Origin: Pseudomonadota bacterium
GTDB taxonomy: Bacteria; Bdellovibrionota; Oligoflexia; Oligoflexales; Oligoflexaceae
Direction: 5' to 3'
Assembly (NCBI GenBank): GCA_029556045.1
Contig: JAKQGS010000462.1
Span: 1-10,133 of the forward strand
Length of the DNA: 10,133 nt
In this document: positions 1 through 6,035 of the stretch, in pieces
How positions within the stretch are numbered: position 1 is the first letter of the stretch
Layout of the letters: every line of letters starts with the position of its first letter
The notes under the pieces: generated by a model
Database searches by the model: none
Told to the model about the DNA's origin: nothing
What the model saw: the letters and a program-made list of their open reading frames with translations, nothing else
Made by a program: the position numbers and the translations under genes

Positions 1-533
1 TCACCACAATGGGACACAGTATCGGCTTCGATATGACCGGGATCTTTGATCTTTCCATGTAATAGCTCAATAGGAATCATGTTTTTAAGGCTCACTCCCT
101 GCGTGGTTGAAAGTCCTCGCTTAAATTCGGCCCGGTAGGGCTTAAGCAATCGATCAACAGTTGCAGCACTTATGCTGGTTAATTTGTATCGCATTTCCTC
201 ATGGCATAAAGGATCCTTGTAGTGCTTCAGCCACAAAGGAATTGCTGCGATCATCTTCTTGGAACATGGTCTTCCCATAGCTAGCCAGAGTTGGTGCAAG
301 TGAAACCCAACCTCCTGGCCGTATTTGGGGCGCGGCCCAGGCTTTTTAATGCGCAAATTTCGACGGCCATTAAGTAGTTGAATGGCATATTTGCGGTTAT
401 AGCCACAGACTTGGCAAAACTCGTTTAGTATCTCTTTCTGCCCCTTTCGATCTGCTTTTTCATAGCGTTCGCTAATCGCATTAAGGTACTCTCTCCTAGC
501 CTCGAGACTCATCGGCTTTGACTCCTTAGTCAT
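1..533 (-). CDS. DDE-type transposase/integrase, N-terminal part (runs off left edge)
   Basis: An uninterrupted reading frame of 177 codons starts at ATG 533-531 and continues past base 1, so the C-terminal part is outside the window. The start is preceded by AAGGGG with a 6-nt spacer. Residues about 10-57 are basic and helical (including QVCGYNRKYAIQLLNGRR), as expected for a helix-turn-helix that binds element ends. A basic linker follows (KKPGPRPKYG, 63-72), then a second helical region around 118-138. The visible end, GHIEADTVSHCG (residues 166-177), matches the start of an rve-like integrase catalytic fold, where D171 would be the first Asp of the DDE triad. This pattern is known from a widespread group of bacterial integrase-core transposases; I cannot name the IS family with certainty. 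The remaining D and E residues are not visible, so activity cannot be judged, but the visible part carries no stop or frameshift. Repeated end motifs lie just upstream. Confidence 0.85.
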   Translation of the reverse strand, partial: MTKESKPMSLEARREYLNAISERYEKADRKGQKEILNEFCQVCGYNRKYAIQLLNGRRNLRIKKPGPRPKYGQEVGFHLHQLWLAMGRPCSKKMIAAIPLWLKHYKDPLCHEEMRYKLTSISAATVDRLLKPYRAEFKRGLSTTQGVSLKNMIPIELLHGKIKDPGHIEADTVSHCG

Positions 534-534
534 C

Positions 535-567
535 TGTAACCCCTTGATTTGGCGATCTAGGGTTACA
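535..567 (-). promoter_or_regulatory. Hairpin covering the transposase ribosome-binding site
   Basis: TGTAACCC (535-542) and GGGTTACA (560-567) are a perfect 8-bp inverted repeat with a 17-nt loop. On the minus strand the arm next to the gene contains most of the Shine-Dalgarno AAGGGG (545-540), six bases before the transposase ATG. A transcript entering from outside the element would therefore fold so that the ribosome-binding site is paired. Such occlusion is an established way for insertion sequences to avoid activation by read-through (IS10 is one example). The structure is seen directly; its role here is inferred. Confidence 0.5.
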
Positions 568-638
568 AGTTTATGAGTCAACGAGGCTCCCACTCAATTC
601 TTTCTTACCCGTTTCGGTTACCTTTAATTTGAGTCAAC
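561..638. repeat. Two direct copies of an IS end motif (GGTTAC ... GAGTCAAC)
   Basis: GGTTAC at 561-566 followed by GAGTCAAC at 575-582 recurs as GGTTAC at 616-621 followed by GAGTCAAC at 631-638. The two copies are 55-56 bp apart and differ by one base in internal spacing; the AT-rich bases between the conserved blocks are also similar (AAGTTTAT against CTTTAATTT). Both lie directly upstream of the transposase gene, where the end of the element is expected. They are best read as repeated transposase-binding sites, with the outer copy at or near the element tip at about 640. The other end of the element is outside the window, so neither the exact boundary nor a target-site duplication can be defined. 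Confidence 0.55.
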
Positions 639-851
639 TCGCGGCGAATTCGGGCTTGAGTGTCAAAGATTTAAACGATGTGCCAGGAACGCAAACACTG
701 ACGTCCCCTGCTCCCAAATATTACGCTCTGTTTACAGACGATTATCATTGATGGCCCCTGGCACCGTCTTTGCTGATCCCTCCTGCAACGGGATGGTCCC
801 GTTGGTTGCGACTGCTGAATCTCTTAAACCTGAACCTGAGTTGAGTGGACT
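639..851. other. Intergenic region between IS end and basic membrane protein gene
   Basis: With the IS end motifs, this makes a 318-bp gap between start codons at 533 and 852. I see no supported gene in it. A TATCAT hexamer at 743-748 resembles a -10 box, but no good -35 lies at the right distance (ATTACG at 720-725 is poor). A perfect 8-bp hairpin, CAACGGGA / TCCCGTTG with loop TGG, sits at 786-804, 48 bp before the next gene. It has no T-run, so it would be a 5'-leader structure or operator rather than a terminator. Confidence 0.4.
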
Positions 852-1544
852 ATGAAAAAGAAAACCGTCAAAAGCAAATCATCAGCAAAATCCGGCGAAC
901 GTCCTGCCAGCAAACGCACACGAAAAAAAGCAGCAGAAAAAAAGCCCGAACTTTACCGTTATAATAACGCCGGGGTAGGCAGTTTTGTTCATAAACTGGA
1001 AACCAAGGCATCGGAACGAGGTGTGGCATCCAAAGAGCCGCTTGTCATGGGCAAAAACACGCTGATCATGCTGAAGGAAAAGATGAAAAAGAACTCTGTT
1101 CCATCGGTCTCACGATGGCAACGGATGAATCGTTTCTACCTTGGGATCGCCATGATGGTGGCACTGGTGATTGGCACCGCATACGCGACCTATACCATGG
1201 CCCATCATTGGTTTAAATCCGAAGCCCCCGTCGTTTCTGATGTGGTGAAGTGGGAAGATTGGATTAAAAATACCAGTGGCCAAGAAGACGCCTTTAAAGG
1301 TCCAGTGACCAAAGAACTCTCGGCTAAATCCTATCGTCATCAATCAACCCTGCTCAAGCGGGATTTGCATAAGGACCGCGGTGCCATCCAAGGTCATAAA
1401 AAAGCAAAACACACCCCGAAGGTCGTTAAAAAGACCGCCCCTCATAAAAAGAAGGGTCTGGCCCTGAAAAAAGGCGCGAAACCGGCCAAGAAAAAAGTGG
1501 TGCGTGTGGCTCAACACTCCAAACGAAGCAAATCACGCCGTTGA
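852..1544 (+). CDS. Highly basic single-pass membrane protein with histone-like tails, function unknown
   Basis: 230 aa; I do not recognise a named family. Residues 1-32 are Lys/Arg/Ser/Ala-rich (KKKTVKSKSS, KRTRKKAAEKK). Residues 33-92 are mixed and polar, with further basic patches. Residues about 95-116 (FYLGIAMMVALVIGTAYATYTM) form one clear membrane span. A more acidic stretch follows (SEAPVVSDVVKWEDWI, 123-138). The C-terminal 60 residues are again strongly basic, with KPAKKK and ALKKGAKPAKKK segments reminiscent of histone H1 tails. Because both flanks are basic, positive-inside reasoning does not settle the topology. The start has only a weak ribosome-binding sequence (GAGTGG at 843-848). 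The gene stands alone, followed by a strong terminator 36 bp downstream. A membrane anchor for nucleic acid, or a binder of anionic envelope polymers, is possible; both are inference. The coding call itself is supported by length, composition and terminator. Confidence 0.75.
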   Translation: MKKKTVKSKSSAKSGERPASKRTRKKAAEKKPELYRYNNAGVGSFVHKLETKASERGVASKEPLVMGKNTLIMLKEKMKKNSVPSVSRWQRMNRFYLGIAMMVALVIGTAYATYTMAHHWFKSEAPVVSDVVKWEDWIKNTSGQEDAFKGPVTKELSAKSYRHQSTLLKRDLHKDRGAIQGHKKAKHTPKVVKKTAPHKKKGLALKKGAKPAKKKVVRVAQHSKRSKSRR

Positions 1545-1580
1545 TGATGTCAGGGTTCAATTTTTAATAATCTGAATCAG

Positions 1581-1606
1581 AAAACCCCTCATGCGAGGGG
1601 TTTTTT
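1581..1606 (+). terminator. Intrinsic terminator after the basic membrane protein gene
   Basis: AAAACCCCTC (1581-1590) and GAGGGGTTTT (1595-1604) form a perfect 10-bp stem with loop ATGC, and the strand continues to a run of six T (1601-1606). It lies 36 bp after the stop codon at 1544 and insulates hemW from upstream transcription. The complementary strand offers only four T, so it should work mainly rightward. Confidence 0.9.
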
Positions 1607-1670
1607 AATGACGTCACGCAGGAAAATGAGATAGAGCCAAGCGGTAGAAATCACAGGGAGACTTCACGAT

Positions 1671-2930
1671 TTGACCGTGCCCACCAGACAAAACCCATCG
1701 CTGACTTCCGTATCGCCATCGTGGGGACTCTATGTGCACATTCCCTTCTGCTCTTATCTTTGTCATTACTGTGATTTTGCCAAGACCGCCCTGTTTGATC
1801 AGGCATTGATCCAGGGCTATTTTCGTCGATTGCAGCAGGACCTCGAGCTTTGGCTGACATTTATCACAGCACAGGATCCGGACTTTCGTTTCGATTCTAT
1901 TTTTCTGGGGGGAGGAACCCCCGGTCTCTTTGCGCGGGAGTACGAGGCGCTGGCGGCCCTTTGGACCCCTTGGTTGCGGCCGGGGGCCGAAGTCTCTCTG
2001 GAAGCCAACCCAGACAATATCACGCCGGAGGCGTTGCGCACCTGGAGGGGTCTGGGATGGAATCGTCTCAGTCTCGGGGTTCAGAGCTTTCAAACCAGCG
2101 GCCTGCAGGCGCTCACCCGACAACACGGAGTGGAAGTCTCGCGCCGGGCTATCGATACGGCCCTGGCGGAGTTTCCCAACCTGAACATCGATCTGATCTA
2201 TGGTTGGCCCGGACAGTCCCAGGAACTGTGGAGCCTTGACTTGAACAATGCCGTCGCTATGGGTCTACCGCATCTCAGCCTTTACACGCTGACATACGAG
2301 TCCCGGACCCCCATTGGGCGGCGGCAGCAGAGGGGACTGATCCGAGCCGCGGATGACGAGGAACTTTTCTCCTACTATCGCATGGCGCAGGAGCAACTCC
2401 TGAACGCGGGCTTTGAGCAGGAAGAGGTTTCCAACTGGAGCAGACCAGGATTCTCCTGCCAGCATAATTGGCTCTATTGGCAGGACCAAGGGTTTCTAGC
2501 GATTGGCTCCGGTGCAACCGGGTATATTCCTGCGGCAACGGGGGCGGGGATTCGCTACCGCATCAGCGGGGATATGCGGGCCTATGCGCGCGGGGGAACT
2601 GATGGGGCCGGGAATGCTCCTGGTTCCATAGAAGACATGATTGCACTGACGGCGGGTCAGGTGGAGCAGGAGCGGGATACAGATGCCTGGATTTTGGAAT
2701 ACGTGGGGTCCTCCTTGCGGACCCGGCGAGGTGTTGATGTGCAGTCTATCGGTGCCAAGACCGGACGGGTTTTCCGGCCACGGCCAGCGCTGCAAGAGGG
2801 GTTGAAGCAGGGGATCTTGTCTCTAAAAGATGAAAGATTTATAGTGGTTACACCAGAAGAATGGTTTCGGGAAACCTCATGGTCGGTGGAGGTTTCTATG
2901 TCTTTTTTTAATCATTCTATTATGTTATAA
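1671..2930 (+). CDS. hemW: Radical SAM heme chaperone HemW (formerly annotated as oxygen-independent coproporphyrinogen III oxidase-like)
   Basis: 419 aa. The radical SAM [4Fe-4S] motif is C27-x3-C31-x2-C34 in HIPFCSYLCHYCDF. The CDF ending (rather than CGC) is the feature that separates HemW from true HemN. FLGGGTP (78-84) is the glycine-rich SAM-binding strand. EANPD (111-115), LSLGVQSF (133-140) and DLIYGWPGQ (174-182) are further family blocks. HNWLYW (265-270) followed by AIGSGATGY is the HemW C-terminal signature. By family knowledge HemW binds heme and delivers it to cytoplasmic or membrane acceptors such as respiratory enzymes. The start is TTG at 1671, chosen because AGGGAG (1655-1660) lies 10 nt upstream and an in-frame stop occurs at 1632; the alternative GTG at 1677 would be too far from it. 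The last 15 residues are AT-rich in codon use and include a T7 run, but the frame is intact. A 48-bp gap without a terminator precedes the aminotransferase gene. Confidence 0.93.
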   Translation: MTVPTRQNPSLTSVSPSWGLYVHIPFCSYLCHYCDFAKTALFDQALIQGYFRRLQQDLELWLTFITAQDPDFRFDSIFLGGGTPGLFAREYEALAALWTPWLRPGAEVSLEANPDNITPEALRTWRGLGWNRLSLGVQSFQTSGLQALTRQHGVEVSRRAIDTALAEFPNLNIDLIYGWPGQSQELWSLDLNNAVAMGLPHLSLYTLTYESRTPIGRRQQRGLIRAADDEELFSYYRMAQEQLLNAGFEQEEVSNWSRPGFSCQHNWLYWQDQGFLAIGSGATGYIPAATGAGIRYRISGDMRAYARGGTDGAGNAPGSIEDMIALTAGQVEQERDTDAWILEYVGSSLRTRRGVDVQSIGAKTGRVFRPRPALQEGLKQGILSLKDERFIVVTPEEWFRETSWSVEVSMSFFNHSIML

Positions 2931-2978
2931 ACCGGGTCCCACAAATACAGGGCCTATGGATACAGGTAAGGAGTCATC

Positions 2979-4469
2979 ATGTCACCCATTGAAAAACTAA
3001 AAGAGATTCGCCATTTTTCTGGTCCCGCCGTGACCAAAGGTTTGCATGATGACGTTCTGCTGGCCTTTATGAAGGATTACCCCCAGCTGAGTCAGGCGAT
3101 CGATGAAGCTCACACCCTGCATCTCCAGTATCGCCGGGAATATCCGGATGTCATGAAGATGGGGGAAGACGAGATGATTCACTTCCTGCAAAAGGATCTG
3201 GTGAACTTTTATCAGGAATACAATGTGAACCCCTATGTGGCTTTGACGGCGCGGGGGCCCTGGCTGGTGACCATGCATGGGGCCGTGTTGCATGATTCCG
3301 GCGGTTACGGCATGTTGGGCCTTGGACACGGTCCCGACGCTGTGATTAAAGCCATGTCACAAAACTATGTGATGGCCAATGTTATGACCGGATCCATCAG
3401 CCAAAAACGTTTGATTGATCGCCTGTTCAAAGAAATTGGACGCAACCGCAAGGGCGATCGCAAAAAGCCTTTTGACAAATTTTTGTGCCTGAACAGCGGC
3501 TCCGAATCGGTGACTCTGGCGGCACGGATTTCTGATCTCAATGCCAAACAGTTGACGGATCCCGGTGCACGGCATGCCGGAAAGAAAATCAAGTTTCTCA
3601 GCGTCAAGGGCAGCTTTCACGGCCGCACCGAACGTCCTGCCCAGGCGTCGGACTCCAGCCAAAAGGCCTATCAGGCATTGGCCTCCTTCCGTGACCATCA
3701 TCACCTCATGACCGTGGAATCCAATAATGTGGTGCAGCTTGAAGCGGTTTTTAAACAGGCTGATGCGGAAAATATCTTTATTGAAATGATGTTTATTGAG
3801 CCTGTCATGGGGGAAGGCAATCCCGGACAGTCCACGACGCCAGAATTTTACAAAGCAGCACGCCGACTGACGAAAGAGCGTGGCACCCTGCTGATGGTGG
3901 ACTCTATCCAAGCGGGTCTGCGAGCACATGGCTGTCTCAGCATCATGGACTACCCCGGTTTTGAAGAACTGGATCCCCCGGATCTGGAATCGTACTCCAA
4001 GGCCATCAATGCCGGCCAGTATCCCCTGTCGGTGCTGGCCATGACCAGGGAAGCCGCGTCACTATATAAGTGCGGTGTCTACGGTAACACCATGACCACC
4101 AATCCGCGGGCGCTCGAAGTGGCCTGTGCGGTTCTTGACTCCATTACGGACGAGATGCGTCGCAATATTCCAGAACGGGGTCGGGAAATGGTGGAAAAAT
4201 TCTTCGGCCTGCAAAAAGAGTTTCCGGGGGTGGTGCTGGGGGCCCGTGGTACAGGTCTGTTATGCGCCGTGGACCTCAAGGAAGAGGGTTACCAAGTGGT
4301 GGGCCATGACGGGATCGAGAAGTACCTACGTCTGAACGGCATCGGTGTGATCCATGGGGGTAAGAACAGCCTGCGTTTTACCCCTCATTTCTCCATCACC
4401 TCGCGGGAAATCGATCTGATCATTCAGCATATCCGTGAGGCTTTGAAGCACGGGCCAATCTATAACTGA
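2979..4469 (+). CDS. Class III PLP-dependent aminotransferase, divergent, with long N-terminal extension
   Basis: 496 aa, against roughly 400-450 for most class III enzymes. Residues 1-90 (helical, charged) precede the usual fold. Fold landmarks: DSGGYGMLGLGHGPDAV (106-122), the phosphate-binding NSGSES (172-177), SFHGRT (212-217), the PLP-ring aspartate D308 in MVDSIQAG, the Schiff-base lysine K341 in SYSKAINAGQYPLS, TMTTNPRA (371-378) replacing the usual GGNPLA, and R466 near the carboxylate-binding position (SLRFTPH). The usual DE(I/V)Q motif is DSIQ here, and the region between D308 and K341 is unusual. The overall pattern recalls the lysine 6-aminotransferase/ornithine aminotransferase branch, but the substrate cannot be assigned. 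AAGGAG (2968-2973) with 5-nt spacing is a strong ribosome-binding site. The gene probably shares a transcript with hemW; the 3' end faces the TIGR02147 regulator with a 4-bp gap. Confidence 0.9.
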   Translation: MSPIEKLKEIRHFSGPAVTKGLHDDVLLAFMKDYPQLSQAIDEAHTLHLQYRREYPDVMKMGEDEMIHFLQKDLVNFYQEYNVNPYVALTARGPWLVTMHGAVLHDSGGYGMLGLGHGPDAVIKAMSQNYVMANVMTGSISQKRLIDRLFKEIGRNRKGDRKKPFDKFLCLNSGSESVTLAARISDLNAKQLTDPGARHAGKKIKFLSVKGSFHGRTERPAQASDSSQKAYQALASFRDHHHLMTVESNNVVQLEAVFKQADAENIFIEMMFIEPVMGEGNPGQSTTPEFYKAARRLTKERGTLLMVDSIQAGLRAHGCLSIMDYPGFEELDPPDLESYSKAINAGQYPLSVLAMTREAASLYKCGVYGNTMTTNPRALEVACAVLDSITDEMRRNIPERGREMVEKFFGLQKEFPGVVLGARGTGLLCAVDLKEEGYQVVGHDGIEKYLRLNGIGVIHGGKNSLRFTPHFSITSREIDLIIQHIREALKHGPIYN

Positions 4470-4473
4470 TCGT

Positions 4474-5280
4474 CTATACCGGAAAGAAATCCACCATCAT
4501 CGCAAAGCACTCCTCTTCGGGGGAGGGCTTGATGATTTCACGGCTGTCCGTCAGAGCCTGTCGCAGTAGTTCCTTAATCTTTTCGGCATCCCGCAAACTC
4601 ATGGTGTGCGCACCGGTATAGTGGATATCCGTAAATCCTCGGGAAAGTTGCATGTGGGCGGTGGCTCTCTGGCGCCAGCTGAAGTGATTGACCACATTGT
4701 GAATGCTTTCGATGGGAAGATGCATATCATTTTGTGTAGGTTTCCAGCCCCCCGGGCGTTGCCGTTTGATCATGCCCATTCGTTCAAGTCCCGCCAGGGT
4801 TTCATTCACCAGAGCGATTGGCAGAGAAAGGCGCTCAGCGATCAGTTGCGGCGTCTGATACCGTTTGATGCTGGTGAGCATGTGAATCGCCGCCCAATGC
4901 CAGGAGGAATAATAGGCGGCGCACATCTCCTCGTTTAACGCCTGGACTGACTTTAATCGCTGGCTGAGATCGGATGCCTGGCGTTTGATGTCCCTCTGTT
5001 TATCCTGCAGGATTTTTTTGAGATGTGGGGAGCCAGCCCGGGCCAGAGCTACCAGGTTTAAAAAATAGTCGGTATCCAGTTGCGGCAGACTCCAGAAGAT
5101 GCACAGGCCGGCAGCATGATCGGGAGTGATATGAATGCTGCCGTGCAGCACCTGTGAGAGGTAGGAGCGTTGGCACCCTGCCGCCTGTGCCATCAGGGTC
5201 TGATAGCCGCGAACACCATGATTTTGGTCGATATAATGCCGGATTACGTCCTGATAGGTGTTGAAATTGACGAGATTCAT
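4474..5280 (-). CDS. TIGR02147/DUF4423 family putative transcriptional regulator
   Basis: 268 aa, typical for the family. The N-terminal 60 residues (YQTLMAQAAGCQRSYLSQVL, 26-45) look like a lambda-repressor/Cro-type helix-turn-helix. A helical linker follows (DKQRDIKRQASDLSQRLKSV, 93-112). Then comes the family signature beginning YYSSWHWAAIHML, continuing through a winged-helix-like stretch (IAERLSLPIALVNETLAGLERMGMIKR) and ending in the characteristic FAMMVDFFPV. The family is abundant in Fibrobacteres and Bdellovibrio relatives and is presumed to regulate transcription; individual targets are mostly unknown. The start at ATG 5280-5278 is preceded on the minus strand by AGGGG about 9 nt away. 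A perfect AT-rich palindrome lies 20 bp upstream and is a good candidate for its own operator. Plausible targets are itself and the divergent secreted DUF333 gene; the convergent aminotransferase is less clear. Confidence 0.85.
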   Translation of the reverse strand: MNLVNFNTYQDVIRHYIDQNHGVRGYQTLMAQAAGCQRSYLSQVLHGSIHITPDHAAGLCIFWSLPQLDTDYFLNLVALARAGSPHLKKILQDKQRDIKRQASDLSQRLKSVQALNEEMCAAYYSSWHWAAIHMLTSIKRYQTPQLIAERLSLPIALVNETLAGLERMGMIKRQRPGGWKPTQNDMHLPIESIHNVVNHFSWRQRATAHMQLSRGFTDIHYTGAHTMSLRDAEKIKELLRQALTDSREIIKPSPEEECFAMMVDFFPV

Positions 5281-5299
5281 ACGGAAAAACCCCTATTTA

Positions 5300-5322
5300 T
5301 TTGTTTAAAATATTTAAACAAA
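5300..5322. promoter_or_regulatory. Perfect AT-rich palindrome, candidate operator between divergent genes
   Basis: TTTGTTTAAA (5300-5309) and TTTAAACAAA (5313-5322) are perfect 10-bp arms around the centre ATA. The site lies 20 bp upstream of the TIGR02147 regulator start and about 130 bp upstream of the DUF333 gene start. It sits in an AT-rich island (about 5294-5348) that also holds -10-like sequence such as TTTATAAA (5335-5342 area). Size and symmetry fit a dimeric helix-turn-helix protein. It lacks the GC-rich stem and T-run of a terminator. Binding by the adjacent regulator is inferred from position only. Confidence 0.55.
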
Positions 5323-5451
5323 AGATGCGAATATTTATAAATTTAATCTGGAATTAGCAAGTATGGAAAGGGTAGAAGCGGGGTGGGAGCCGAGGACTCG
5401 GTCCCCAAAATAATAGCAACGAGTCCAAAATTCGAAGAATTGGAGTCTTTT

Positions 5452-5943
5452 ATGAAAACCATGTTAATGACAGCACTTGTCTCCCTGATGTCCTTTCAGT
5501 CCGCTTTCGGCGGTTCCAGCTCTAGCGCGGGTGTACCCAATCCAGCTTCGGTGTATTGCGAAAACGTTGGTGGTGAGATTGTCCGATACCACGAAGATCG
5601 CGGTGTGGCATCCCTATGTGCCTTTGGTCGGGCCATGATTGGCGGCTGGACCCTATACTACAATTCGCTGGCTCAGATCGATCCGCAGCCCAAAGCGGTG
5701 GTGGCCTTTTTGAACCATGTTCCGTTTGATGCGGGTTCCATGGGCGGCGGCATGGGTATGCCCAACCCTGCTTCTGTGTATTGCCAACAGGTTGGCGGAG
5801 CTCCGATCTTAGGGACACTGGATAGCGGTGATCAATTGGGTATCTGCCAGTTTGATGACAATTCGTCCATTGATCAGTGGACGCTCTTCCGTGGTCCGGA
5901 AGACGAAGATGGTGCGGTTCTGGCGCAAAAGCTGGCTCGCTAA
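5452..5943 (+). CDS. Small secreted protein with two tandem DUF333 repeats
   Basis: 163 aa from ATG 5452, chosen because GGAG (5442-5445) lies 6 nt upstream and the product then begins with a signal peptide (MKTMLMTALVSLMSFQSAFG, cleavage likely near residue 20). A longer frame from 5383 has no ribosome-binding site and would bury that signal. Two copies of a DUF333-like module follow: residues about 29-71, starting PNPASVYCENVGG, and about 104-148, starting PNPASVYCQQVGG and ending DQWTLFRG. Each has one Cys pair (C36/C56 and C111/C132) that could form a disulfide in the periplasm. A Gly/Met-rich linker (GSMGGGMGM) joins them. DUF333 proteins are small exported proteins, sometimes labelled putative hemolysin, without a firm function. 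Repeat 2 is closer to the canonical motif; repeat 1 has lost the RG ending. The gene is divergent from the TIGR02147 regulator and ends before a bidirectional hairpin. Confidence 0.82.
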   Translation: MKTMLMTALVSLMSFQSAFGGSSSSAGVPNPASVYCENVGGEIVRYHEDRGVASLCAFGRAMIGGWTLYYNSLAQIDPQPKAVVAFLNHVPFDAGSMGGGMGMPNPASVYCQQVGGAPILGTLDSGDQLGICQFDDNSSIDQWTLFRGPEDEDGAVLAQKLAR

Positions 5944-5982
5944 GTTCGGTCATACGCAATTTTTGACAACGCATACCCAGCA

Positions 5983-6015
5983 AAATGGAGGAGCCCGACA
6001 GGGTCTCCTCCATTT
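5983..6015. terminator. Bidirectional terminator hairpin between convergent genes
   Basis: AAATGGAGGAG-CCC (5983-5996) pairs with GGG-CTCCTCCATTT (6001-6015) around loop GACA, with a single bulged T at 6004, giving 14 bp. It lies 40 bp after the DUF333 stop and 21 bp after the fic stop on the opposite strand. T-runs are short (TTT on the plus strand, TTTT on the minus strand), so termination may be stronger for fic. Confidence 0.75.
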
Positions 6016-6035
6016 ATCAACGATCAATGCGGCAT

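Noticed and set aside
728..737. CTGTTTACAG as a LexA-type SOS box
   Set aside because: The CTGT/ACAG halves are separated by only 2 bp rather than the 8 of the enterobacterial box, and the downstream gene is not a repair gene.
2903..2909. T7 run near the 3' end of hemW as a frameshift site
   Set aside because: The run is only 21 bp before the stop, all HemW blocks lie upstream, and nothing in the alternative frames continues the protein.
1671..2930. Naming the gene hemN (coproporphyrinogen III dehydrogenase)
   Set aside because: The motif is CxxxCxYCDF with HNWLYW further on, which is the HemW pattern; true HemN has a CGC ending in the radical SAM motif.
5383..5451. Longer start for the DUF333 protein at 5383
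   Set aside because: It adds 23 polar residues ahead of a clear signal peptide and lacks a ribosome-binding site at 5383, whereas ATG 5452 has GGAG six bases upstream.
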